15,845 nt of DNA from JAIBBG01 sp043748015 (GTDB lineage: Bacteria > Bacteroidota > Bacteroidia > Flavobacteriales_D > Sanyastnellaceae), in contig JAYTOA010000075.1 in assembly GCA_043748015.1 (NCBI GenBank), positions 1-15,845 of the forward strand, in the 5' to 3' direction. The notes beneath the pieces were generated by a model, which saw only the letters and a list, made by a program, of their open reading frames with translations, did not search any database and had not been told where the DNA came from. A program made the position numbers and the translations under genes. Positions within the stretch are counted from its first letter, which is position 1, and every line of letters starts with the position of its first letter. Shown here one piece after another: positions 7,316-14,147 of this stretch.

Positions 7316-7621
7316 CGCGGAGAGTTGGGCTTTAAAAAGTGAGTGTCAAATTCTAAAGCGTTTTGTCCCCTGCATAATTTTTCGTGATCATAAGAAAGAA
7401 CTGACAAGAGCAAAGGATAATGTAAGTTGTCATTCCGACACGAAGCGAGGAATCTCACTTGTCTCGCTAGAAGGCGCGCCTTTTAAATCCATTCTCAATG
7501 TGCAATCTAAAATTGTTGTCGATTGAAAAAGGAATATCAATATCAACTTGGGGGTAATTCTGGAGGATCTCTTTCCGAAGTCATTCATTTAATTTGGCAA
7601 TTACGCATTAAAAACCCGCTG
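7316..7621. other. Non-coding spacer with a CATTCCGA...GGAATCTC repeat-like element
   Basis: Part of the 412-base gap between the T9SS gene and folC. At 7428-7468 is TTGTCATTCCGACACGAAGC followed by GAGGAATCTCAC; words like this recur between genes in many Bacteroidota genomes, from memory. Within it AGCGAG (7444-7449) and CTCGCT (7463-7468) form a 6-bp stem. The rest holds no gene I can recognise; the open frame through it has no domain and is made from repeat sequence. Confidence 0.5.
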
Positions 7622-7652
7622 TTGGAAACGCACCAAATTTCGATTCTATTTG
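7622..7652 (+). promoter_or_regulatory. folC: Candidate promoter for folC
   Basis: TTG at 7622-7624, 20 bases, then TCTATTTG at 7645-7652 (7 of 8 to TAnnTTTG). The spacing is close to the Bacteroidota primary sigma consensus. Transcription would start near 7659, leaving about 23 bases before ATG 7682. Confidence 0.45.
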
Positions 7653-7681
7653 TGGCGTGAGTTCAAACACTCCAACACGTT

Positions 7682-8902
7682 ATGACGTACGCCGAAGCAC
7701 TCGACTACATGTATTCACAATTGCCGATGTTCCACCGCATCGGGCCGGCGGCGTATAAACCGGGACTGGAGAATACCATTGCGCTGCTCGATCTCATTGG
7801 AAATCCGCAGCGCGATTTGAAGTGTGTGCATGTTGCCGGAACGAATGGCAAGGGAAGTACTTCGCATCTTATCGCTTCCGCATTGCAGGAGGCAGGTTAT
7901 AAAACCGGACTTTACACTTCACCACATCTCAAAGATTTTCGTGAGCGATTTCGCATCAATGGCGAGATGATTCCTGAAAGTGATGTGTTGGAATTTGTCA
8001 TAAAGCACAAAGCGGATTGGGAAAAAATTAAACCATCGTTTTTCGAAATCACTGTTGCGATGTGCTTCTGGTATTTCAAAAAAGAAAAGGTAGATATCGC
8101 TGTGATTGAGGTTGGTTTAGGTGGCAGATTGGACAGTACGAATGTGATCACTCCGGAAGTTTCAATCATCACCAACATCGGAATGGATCACATGAATTTA
8201 TTGGGTGATACCATCGAAAAAATCGCCGCCGAAAAAGCGGGCATCATCAAGAAATACGTGCCGGTGGTTATTGGTAAAATGCGAGATGAAGCGCGCACGA
8301 TCATGCAAGAAAAAGCGGCGCTGGAAAATGCACCATTGATTGATGCTTCAACTTTATTTGAAGAACAAATTCCACCTACATCATTGCTTGGTTTTTACCA
8401 GGAAGAAAACAGGAAGACAGCATTTGCTGCTCTCCAACAGCTCAAGCGCAACTATCCAAAATTGAATGATGAACACATCACCAATGGATTTATGCACGTG
8501 GTGCGCAACACCGGATTACTTGGCCGCTGGCAAATGATTCAACAAAGTCCTTTGATCATTGTGGATGTTGCACACAACGAAGACGGTTTGCGTTTCGTCT
8601 TGCAACAAATCGAAGAAACGCCGCATGAAAAACTACATTTTGTGCTCGGTGTTGTCGGCGATAAAGATGTCGATCGGATATTGAAATTGTTACCGCAACA
8701 TGCAAAGTATTATTTCTGCAAAGCGAATATTCCGAGAGGATTGGATGCGGAAGAACTGCGCATTCTAGCTGCGCGATACAATCTCTTAGGTGAATCTTTT
8801 TCAAGTGTGATCAATGCTTTCAACAATGCGAAAAAAAATGCCGCAAATGAAGATTTGGTTTTTGTCGGGGGTTCTGTTTTTACAGTAGCTGAGGTGCTTT
8901 GA
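7682..8902 (+). CDS. folC: Bifunctional folylpolyglutamate synthase / dihydrofolate synthase
   Basis: Cytoplasmic ATP-dependent ligase that joins glutamate to dihydropteroate and extends polyglutamate tails on folates. The 406 residues match the usual family length. Visible motifs in order: the P-loop AGTNGKGST (52-60), SPHLKDFRERFRING (80-94), VIEVGLGGRLDSTN (141-154), ITNIGMDH (163-170), EKAGIIK (184-190) holding the region of the modified lysine of Mur-type ligases, and DVAHNEDGL (294-302), equivalent to the DGAHNP motif that begins the C-terminal Mur-ligase domain. The DVAHN form (Val for Gly) is a minor variation. It ends with FVGGSVFTVAEVL, also typical. ATG 7682 is the only sensible start. 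It sits alone with its own likely promoter. Confidence 0.94.
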   Translation: MTYAEALDYMYSQLPMFHRIGPAAYKPGLENTIALLDLIGNPQRDLKCVHVAGTNGKGSTSHLIASALQEAGYKTGLYTSPHLKDFRERFRINGEMIPESDVLEFVIKHKADWEKIKPSFFEITVAMCFWYFKKEKVDIAVIEVGLGGRLDSTNVITPEVSIITNIGMDHMNLLGDTIEKIAAEKAGIIKKYVPVVIGKMRDEARTIMQEKAALENAPLIDASTLFEEQIPPTSLLGFYQEENRKTAFAALQQLKRNYPKLNDEHITNGFMHVVRNTGLLGRWQMIQQSPLIIVDVAHNEDGLRFVLQQIEETPHEKLHFVLGVVGDKDVDRILKLLPQHAKYYFCKANIPRGLDAEELRILAARYNLLGESFSSVINAFNNAKKNAANEDLVFVGGSVFTVAEVL

Positions 8903-8940
8903 GTAGGATTGTAGGCGTCGTGGCACTTATTGAAAGTTGC

Positions 8941-8960
8941 AAATTGAAAATTGAAAATTG
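8941..8960. repeat. Short tandem repeat aaattga x ~3
   Basis: AAATTGAAAATTGAAAATTG is nearly three units of a 7-base repeat, 38 bases after the folC stop. Non-coding; likely slippage. Confidence 0.55.
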
Positions 8961-8993
8961 CTGCACTTCAGCCAATGGCAACTTGTCATAGGG

Positions 8994-9207
8994 CGCAAAT
9001 CATCAAATCCCCAAATCTCCGAGTCACAAAATAGCTTCGCGCTCAAATCGCAAATCACAAATCAAAAATGAGCTGTCTCTGCGAATCTTTGCTCCTCTAT
9101 GATCTCTGCGTCCAAAAAAATATAGGAGCGCAGCTTGTGCCAATCATCAAATCTCCAAGTCACAAAATGCCTTCGCGCTCAAATCGCAAATCAAAAATCA
9201 CAAATGA
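8994..9207. repeat. Duplicated ~70-base AT-rich element with a related linker, between convergent genes
   Basis: The 305-base gap between the ends of folC (plus) and the cyclase gene (minus) holds two copies of one element: 8994-9071 and 9140-9207. Both run ATCATCAAATC..., then GTCACAAAAT, then CTTCGCGCTCAAATCGCAAA, then short CACAAATC / CAAAAATC words, ending AAATGA. The second copy lacks a few bases near its start and has the final words in swapped order, and it ends exactly at the base before the cyclase stop codon complement. Between the copies, 9077-9113 reads ctctgcgaatctttgctcc...gatctctgcgtcc, which shares words with the ATCTGCG repeats at 442-945. No terminator hairpin was found in this convergent gap. 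Confidence 0.75.
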
Positions 9208-9972
9208 TTATAGCAACGAGTAGAGTACCGGTCGTGAAGGAGCCGCGTCATTCTCAAAAGCTGCCGTTTGCAAATTCAAAACATACTCACCGTCTTTGAT
9301 CTCATCATTCACAAAAATGAATTCCGTGATGGTGCATTGTGTGCGTGTTGCGCCGGGATATTTCCAGAAAGCATGATGTGCTTTCAACCAACCGCCGTCT
9401 TCTTCACGATCGACAGAAGGAAGATCGACAAGTAAATGTTGCACGTCTATTTCAGCAAGCCATGCCAATGCAGATTCTGTGAAATAAGGAAAGTTCGTAG
9501 AAGAATAGTTCTTTGATTTTTTGTCGCTGGAGTTTGGAAGCGTGCGGATAACAAGCGCTTCCGGTCGTTGATCGCCAAGTGATTTTTGTAGTTGCTCCTT
9601 GGTGATGATAGCGTCGCCTTTTTTCATCCATTGTGATTCTTCCGTTACTGCTTGAGGTTGTAAAGTGATCAATTGCGAGATGAAAAAGGATTCTTTGAGG
9701 ACATCATTCACACTCACCAATTCCTTTGTGATGTGTCCAACACTTTCTGTGTGTGTGCCGTGTCCGTGCGGATTGAATTTCACATCATTGAAATTGACAC
9801 TACCACCAAGTGCAATACTGCCGGTGAATTGTCCGCTCAATACCGGAGCAATACGCGCGCGATCTACATACCACGCCCGTGGACCGTTTGGTGATATGGC
9901 AATCGACAAATCAAGCGGCATTGACAAATCAATTTTGAGCGTTCTGTCTTTATGTTGAATGCTAGCTATCAT
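9208..9972 (-). CDS. Cyclase / kynurenine-formamidase-like metal hydrolase
   Basis: A 254-residue protein resembling the putative cyclase family, metal-dependent hydrolases that include bacterial kynurenine formamidase. The key segment is NPHGHGTHTESVGH (68-80+), with His69, His71, His74 and His80 as likely metal ligands. In classical members the motif is HxGTHxDxPxH; here the Asp is Glu76 and the Pro is absent, so the substrate may differ and kynurenine should not be assumed. Later, LVDLPSVDREEDGG and AHHAFWKYP give further acidic and His residues typical of the fold. There is no signal peptide, so it is cytoplasmic. ATG complement at 9970-9972 (MIASIQHKD) was chosen over an upstream start at 10008 that would overlap hemW. 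hemW lies 7 bases upstream, so the two are co-transcribed. No tryptophan-degradation genes are nearby. Confidence 0.78.
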   Translation of the reverse strand: MIASIQHKDRTLKIDLSMPLDLSIAISPNGPRAWYVDRARIAPVLSGQFTGSIALGGSVNFNDVKFNPHGHGTHTESVGHITKELVSVNDVLKESFFISQLITLQPQAVTEESQWMKKGDAIITKEQLQKSLGDQRPEALVIRTLPNSSDKKSKNYSSTNFPYFTESALAWLAEIDVQHLLVDLPSVDREEDGGWLKAHHAFWKYPGATRTQCTITEFIFVNDEIKDGEYVLNLQTAAFENDAAPSRPVLYSLL

Positions 9973-9979
9973 AATTTTT

Positions 9980-11110
9980 CTATGCTGTAATAAAAAGATC
10001 GGAAGCAATTCTATCGGCCATCAACAATCCTGTCGGCGACAAAATCAAATGGCCACTTTTCTCATTCATAAAACCTTTGTGCTTCCACTCGTCGATCATG
10101 TCTTTGTATTCACTCACCAAATCAAAACCAAACTCATTTCTGATTCTGGATGTGTCTACGCCCCATTTGGTGCGGAGTCCGGTCATCAGGTATTCATTGA
10201 GTCTTGTGCGTTGGTCTAAAACTTCTCTTTCAAAATTCAACTCACCCTTTTCCAACGAACGTGTGTAAAGCGCGTTGTTGGACACATTCCACTGACGACT
10301 TTTTCCATCAAAAGAATGTGCGGAAGGTCCTATTCCCAAATAAGTAACACCTTTCCAATAGGCGGAATTGTGTTTCGACTCCATTCCCTTCAAACAAAAA
10401 TTGGAAACTTCGTATTGCTCAAATTTTGCATTTGTCAGCATCGAGAGCATCGTCAGAAACTGAATGCTGGTCAGCTCCTGTTCCACCTGATGCAGCGCGC
10501 CTTTTTTTTCCAATGCACCAAAAACAGTTTTTGCTTCAATTGTCAAACTGTAAGCACTGATATGTTGCACTTGCAAGGCTATTGCTTTTTGCAAATTCTC
10601 TTGCCATTCATTCAATGACAATCCCGGAATGGAATAAATTAAATCGATGGTGATGTTTTCGAAACCTTTGTCCTGTGATGCTTTTACACAATAATCCGCT
10701 TGAGAAGAATTATGCGCTCTGTTCATCATCTTCAGATCTTCATCCCGAAAACTTTGAATGCCGATGCTGAGACGATTCACGCCTGCATCTTTCAACTCAT
10801 CGATTTTTCTCAGCGTAAGATCATCGGGATTGGCCTCAAGCGTGACTTCTACACGGGGATCTATTTCGAAAGTCTCTCTCAACTTTCCCATCAATCTCTT
10901 CAACTCATCACCTTCCAAGAGTGAAGGCGTACCACCACCGAAATAGATGGTGTTGATTTTTTCTCCCAACAAATAGTCCTTGCGCATTACAATCTCTCGA
11001 TGCATGGAGTCGAGTAATTCTTCCTTGTTTTTCAACACAGTAGAAAAATGGAAATCACAATAGTGACATGCCTGTTTACAAAAAGGAATATGGAGATAGA
11101 TGCCTGCCAT
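9980..11110 (-). CDS. hemW: Radical SAM heme chaperone HemW (HemN-like)
   Basis: A 376-residue radical SAM protein. HemW binds heme and is thought to deliver it to respiratory enzymes; such proteins were formerly annotated as oxygen-independent coproporphyrinogen III oxidase. It begins MAGIYLHIPFCKQACHYCDF, with Cys11, Cys15 and Cys18 as the CxxxCxxC ligands of the 4Fe-4S cluster, then TIYFGGGTPSLL (54-65) for SAM binding, LEANPDD, RLSIGIQSF and YEVSNF. The length and the absence of the longer HemN N terminus favour HemW over a true HemN. ATG at 11108-11110 was chosen; the frame extends 15 codons further to 11155 but that would overlap the divergent BCCP start. The C-terminal HemN domain is complete (LNEYLMTGLRTKWGVD onward). 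First gene of a two-gene minus-strand unit. Confidence 0.9.
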   Translation of the reverse strand: MAGIYLHIPFCKQACHYCDFHFSTVLKNKEELLDSMHREIVMRKDYLLGEKINTIYFGGGTPSLLEGDELKRLMGKLRETFEIDPRVEVTLEANPDDLTLRKIDELKDAGVNRLSIGIQSFRDEDLKMMNRAHNSSQADYCVKASQDKGFENITIDLIYSIPGLSLNEWQENLQKAIALQVQHISAYSLTIEAKTVFGALEKKGALHQVEQELTSIQFLTMLSMLTNAKFEQYEVSNFCLKGMESKHNSAYWKGVTYLGIGPSAHSFDGKSRQWNVSNNALYTRSLEKGELNFEREVLDQRTRLNEYLMTGLRTKWGVDTSRIRNEFGFDLVSEYKDMIDEWKHKGFMNEKSGHLILSPTGLLMADRIASDLFITA

Positions 11111-11153
11111 GGCGCGAATGTACCTAGCTTCGCGTTGCAAAAAATCAATTATC
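11111..11153. promoter_or_regulatory. 43-base divergent intergenic region, hemW and BCCP
   Basis: The two start codons are only 43 bases apart on opposite strands. Promoters for both genes must therefore lie here or inside the neighbouring coding sequence, or at least one mRNA is nearly leaderless. I see no clear TAnnTTTG box in either direction. Confidence 0.35.
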
Positions 11154-11660
11154 ATGTATCACGCAACGATCAACGGCAAACAGAAACTGGACATCGAGTG
11201 GAATGGAAAGAATGCAGAAGGAAAGTTGGACAACATGCCATTTTCTGTTGACATCGCTACTGAGTCACCCGGGAAATCACATTGGATCCATCGCAACCAA
11301 TCATTCAATGTGGAAATAGTTTCAATGGATGCAGCCACGAAAGAAGTGATGGTAAAGGTGAATGGCACGAGTTATAATGTGCAACTCAAAGACCGTTTTG
11401 ATGACTTACTCAAGAGCTTGGGAATGGAAGGAACAGCCAACACCAAATTGAAAGATCTCAAAGCGCCGATGCCGGGAATGGTGCTCGACATACTTGTTGC
11501 AGAAGGTCAGGAAGTTGAAAAAGACACGCCACTCATCATTCTTGAAGCGATGAAAATGGAGAACGTCATCAAAAGCCCTGCGAGTGGCATAGTGAAAAAA
11601 GTGCTTGCTACCAAGGGTGTTGCTGTTGAAAAAAACAATGTTCTCATCGCATTTCAATAG
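11154..11660 (+). CDS. Biotin carboxyl carrier protein (biotin/lipoyl-attachment domain)
   Basis: A 168-residue cytoplasmic carrier of the kind that shuttles CO2 on biotin between a biotin carboxylase and a carboxyltransferase of an acyl-CoA carboxylase. Residues 98-168 form the biotinyl domain: APMPGMVLDILVAEGQEV, then the EAMKMEN signature with Lys134 as biotin site, then ASGIVKKVLATKGVAVEKNNVLI. Residues 1-90 form a beta-rich domain like the region before biotin in propionyl- and methylcrotonyl-CoA carboxylase alpha chains (VNGTSYNVQLKD). ATG 11154 starts the conserved MYHATINGK; the open frame to 11100 overlaps hemW. No carboxylase or carboxyltransferase gene is in the window, so the partner enzyme is unknown; acetyl-CoA carboxylase AccB is less likely because of the N-terminal domain. 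Confidence 0.88.
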   Translation: MYHATINGKQKLDIEWNGKNAEGKLDNMPFSVDIATESPGKSHWIHRNQSFNVEIVSMDAATKEVMVKVNGTSYNVQLKDRFDDLLKSLGMEGTANTKLKDLKAPMPGMVLDILVAEGQEVEKDTPLIILEAMKMENVIKSPASGIVKKVLATKGVAVEKNNVLIAFQ

Positions 11661-11692
11661 GATCTGGACAACATCGGATAGGCTGAAAACGT

Positions 11693-11712
11693 TGTGTATA
11701 AAACTATACACA
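11693..11712. promoter_or_regulatory. Perfect 8-bp inverted repeat upstream of the type B cargo gene
   Basis: TGTGTATA (11693-11700), spacer aaac, TATACACA (11705-11712): a perfect hyphenated palindrome, 32 bases after the BCCP stop and 80 before the cargo start. No T-run follows, so it is more like an operator or an mRNA hairpin than a terminator. Confidence 0.4.
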
Positions 11713-11792
11713 TGTGCGATTACAACCCCTGTCCTTTGCGGCATGAAAACTATTTTCGCGTCTTCACATTGAACTGCTTTCTATTGAAATTG

Positions 11793-12788
11793 ATGCGGCG
11801 ACTTTTTTTGCTATTCATATCACTTTTTGGAAGTGTGCATCTTGTCGCACAAGATTGTGGTGATGCACTCAACAATCAAATTTGCGCAGAAGCGGCACAG
11901 CCCATCGATTCACTTTCCGGATTGCCACTGGCTTTTGCATGCTTCAATGCTATTGAAACTTCCTTTTATTCTTTTCACACCAACAGTATTGCTACGCAGG
12001 GCACTGTAAAAATATCTGTAAGCAATTATGATTGTGATGATTTTCTCGGTAATGATTCCATTCAGATTCTTGTTGTTGCGTTGCTTCCGAATTCTGATCC
12101 TTGCGATCCGAACAATTACGTAAATCCTGTTTGCATAAGCGACAGTGCATCGAGTTTTTCACTGACGTTGAGCGGTCTTGCGAATGATCAGGATTATCTC
12201 ATTATCGCGGGTTCCAATCACGATTCTGTCAATTACGGTCCATGTGTTTATGATGTAAATATTTCCGGGACAGCGGTGGATATCGTGGCGGGAATTACCA
12301 ACGGACAGATCATTATTTCACTCGGTGAAAATGCTCAACTGACGGTGACAGGAGCTGATCCCAATGCATCTATCAATTGGACACCGTCGCAATACCTCGA
12401 CAACCCCAATAGTGCAACTCCTATTGCAACTCCGGAAGAGACAACGGCTTTTCAAGTAACGGCGTCTGTTGGCGGTTGCGTACTTACCGACATTGTTACG
12501 CTTACCGTGAGCGATCCTGTTTTGGTTTACAACACCTTCACGCCAAACGGCGATGGCATCAACGATACGTGGCGTATTAAATTCATAGAAAAATTTCCCA
12601 ATTGTCAGATTGAAGTCTTCGATCGGTGGGGACAGAGTATTTTCAAATCAGTCGGTTATGCACAACCTTGGGACGGCACATTCAAAGGGCGATTTTTACC
12701 AACCGGAGCCTATTATTATGTGATGGAACTCAACTCACTTGAAGTAACGATTCCTCCGCTGACAGGCACCGTCAGTATTGTTCATTGA
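11793..12788 (+). CDS. Secreted protein with type B (CHU_C, gliding-motility) T9SS C-terminal domain
   Basis: A 331-residue exported protein. Residues 1-19 are a signal peptide (MRRLFLLFISLFGSVHLVA before Gln20). Residues 20-160 are Cys-rich and beta-type (Cys22, 31, 50, 81, 104, 114, 151), like the pre-peptidase or carbohydrate-binding sandwiches common in Bacteroidota surface proteins. A PKD-like domain spans about 165-240 (LTVTGADPNASINWTPSQYL). Residues 245-331 match the type B sorting domain: NTFTPNGDGINDTW (247-260), IEVFDRWGQSIFK, PWDG (292-295) and LPTGAYYYV (302-310). Type B domains direct T9SS export and usually depend on a PorP/SprF-like partner, encoded here three bases downstream. 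ATG 11793 starts the signal peptide; the open frame to 11694 reads through the spacer. No catalytic motif seen, and it is small for this class. Confidence 0.83.
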   Translation: MRRLFLLFISLFGSVHLVAQDCGDALNNQICAEAAQPIDSLSGLPLAFACFNAIETSFYSFHTNSIATQGTVKISVSNYDCDDFLGNDSIQILVVALLPNSDPCDPNNYVNPVCISDSASSFSLTLSGLANDQDYLIIAGSNHDSVNYGPCVYDVNISGTAVDIVAGITNGQIIISLGENAQLTVTGADPNASINWTPSQYLDNPNSATPIATPEETTAFQVTASVGGCVLTDIVTLTVSDPVLVYNTFTPNGDGINDTWRIKFIEKFPNCQIEVFDRWGQSIFKSVGYAQPWDGTFKGRFLPTGAYYYVMELNSLEVTIPPLTGTVSIVH

Positions 12789-12791
12789 TCA

Positions 12792-13718
12792 ATGAGAAAA
12801 TCGTTAGGAATAATATTGCTGATGTGTCTTTCGAATATTATCGTTGGGCAGCAATTGACGCACTACACTTTTTTTACTTACAACTATATGCAGTACAATC
12901 CTGCTGCTGTAGGAACTGCTCCATGTCTTGATCTCAAGTTTGGAATACGCCGTCAATGGCAAGGATTTCAGGGTGCGCCAACTACCGCTTTTACAAACAT
13001 GCACGGCAAAATAGCCAAGGAGAAAAATTTCAGATTCACCGGAATTGGTGCTACAATGGAAACGGATAACGCCGGTCCATTTTCCTATACTACGCTTAAC
13101 TTGGCCGTTTCCCAACACGTAAAACTCGCCAACAAATATTATCTCGCCGCCGGACTTGGCGTTGGTTTCACGCAGTACAGTATCCAATATGGCGAAATGA
13201 CACTTGAATATCAGGACATCGAAACTGCAATTACAGGTGGTGTCAATGATTTTATTTTTCCGACATTCAACGCTGGTTTATGGCTTTACCGTTCGGACAG
13301 ATTCTATGGGCTTTCAGTGCGCAATCTCAACGCTCCAAAAGTGGAGGGTGCGCTGGATACAAGACTCAACAGACACTGGACATTCGCGAATGGATATGCC
13401 GTGAGAGTTACCGAAGAGTTGGGATTCAAGCCTGCTTTTTTGCTCAACTATGTCGGAAAAAGCAAGTCGTCGATTGATGCGCAATTTTTACTTGACTACA
13501 AAGAAATGGTCGCTGTTGGTCTTGCAGGCCGCAGCGGACACGGCTTTTCAGCGCTATTGAAATTGTCCGTAGTGAAATATGTTACGCTTGCATATGCGTA
13601 TGATATCACCATGAATAAGATAAAATATGCCGGTGCCAACACCCACGAATTGATTATTGGAATCAGAGCTTGTACTAAACTCAATCCGTTGCATGTGCCT
13701 TGCGCCGCATACGACTGA
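12792..13718 (+). CDS. PorP/SprF-family type IX secretion outer-membrane protein
   Basis: A 308-residue outer-membrane protein. It has a signal peptide (1-19 or 20, ending IIVG before Gln), the family YNPAAVGT motif (35-42) near the N terminus, RRQWQGFQGAPTT (53-65), and alternating amphipathic strands to the C terminus, as in a small beta-barrel. SprF in Flavobacterium johnsoniae is needed to export the type B protein SprB, and PorP belongs to the Porphyromonas T9SS. The gene begins three bases after the type B cargo gene, so the two are co-transcribed and likely act together. The ending (CTKLNPLHVPCAAYD) is longer and more Cys-bearing than a typical barrel terminus. Family call is strong; the specific partner is inferred from position. 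Confidence 0.87.
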   Translation: MRKSLGIILLMCLSNIIVGQQLTHYTFFTYNYMQYNPAAVGTAPCLDLKFGIRRQWQGFQGAPTTAFTNMHGKIAKEKNFRFTGIGATMETDNAGPFSYTTLNLAVSQHVKLANKYYLAAGLGVGFTQYSIQYGEMTLEYQDIETAITGGVNDFIFPTFNAGLWLYRSDRFYGLSVRNLNAPKVEGALDTRLNRHWTFANGYAVRVTEELGFKPAFLLNYVGKSKSSIDAQFLLDYKEMVAVGLAGRSGHGFSALLKLSVVKYVTLAYAYDITMNKIKYAGANTHELIIGIRACTKLNPLHVPCAAYD

Positions 13719-13732
13719 TTATTTTCATACAC

Positions 13733-14083
13733 ATGAATATTGAAGCCTTTCGTGAGTATTGTATTTCAAAAACCGGAGTGACGGAAGAATTTCCATTTGA
13801 TGAAGAAACGTTGGTTTTTAAAGTGGGTGGAAAAATGTTTGCACTCACAGGAATTGAACAATACAAAAGCATCAATCTCAAATGTGATCCGGAGTATGCG
13901 ATCGAATTGCGTGAGCAATATCCGGCCATCATTCCGGGTTATCACATGAGTAAAAAACACTGGAACACTGTTATGATGGACGGTTCAGTACCAATGAAGT
14001 TGGTGAAGAAGATGATTGACGACAGTTACAATCTTGTGGCAGCATCGTTGCCAAAAAAGGAACGTGAAAAACTTGGACTATGA
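13733..14083 (+). CDS. MmcQ/YjbR-family protein
   Basis: A small soluble protein of 116 residues in the MmcQ/YjbR family, which has a CyaY-like fold and is often labelled DNA-binding, though the physiological role is not settled. Family features are visible: MNIEAFREYCISKTGVTEEF at the start, FPFDEETLVFKVGGKMFAL (20-38), LKCDPEYAIELREQYPAIIPGYHMSKKHWNTV in the middle, and VKKMIDDSYNLVAASLPKKE at the end. ATG 13733 starts 14 bases after the porP/sprF-like stop; the open frame to 13700 overlaps that gene and was not used. Co-transcription with the secretion genes is possible but probably by read-through, since the function appears unrelated. Confidence 0.87.
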   Translation: MNIEAFREYCISKTGVTEEFPFDEETLVFKVGGKMFALTGIEQYKSINLKCDPEYAIELREQYPAIIPGYHMSKKHWNTVMMDGSVPMKLVKKMIDDSYNLVAASLPKKEREKLGL

Positions 14084-14090
14084 GCGTGTA

Positions 14091-14119
14091 TTGTTGTGTG
14101 TGATGTCTGACTAAATTTG
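14091..14119 (+). promoter_or_regulatory. Candidate promoter for the hypothetical gene at 14148
   Basis: TTG at 14091-14093, 18 bases, then TAAATTTG at 14112-14119, a full match to the TAnnTTTG box. Transcription would start near 14126, 22 bases before ATG 14148. This is the best promoter match in the window. Confidence 0.5.
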
Positions 14120-14147
14120 ATTTGTAAAACATAATTCATTTGCTACT

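Noticed and set aside
7266..7526. 86-codon open frame after the T9SS gene, with a hydrophobic start resembling a signal peptide
   Set aside because: The hydrophobic part is the translated GGTTATTG tandem repeat, and the rest crosses another repeat-like element; no domain is visible.
9665..9958. Plus-strand open frames opposite the cyclase and hemW genes
   Set aside because: They are shadows of well-supported minus-strand genes and show no domain of their own.
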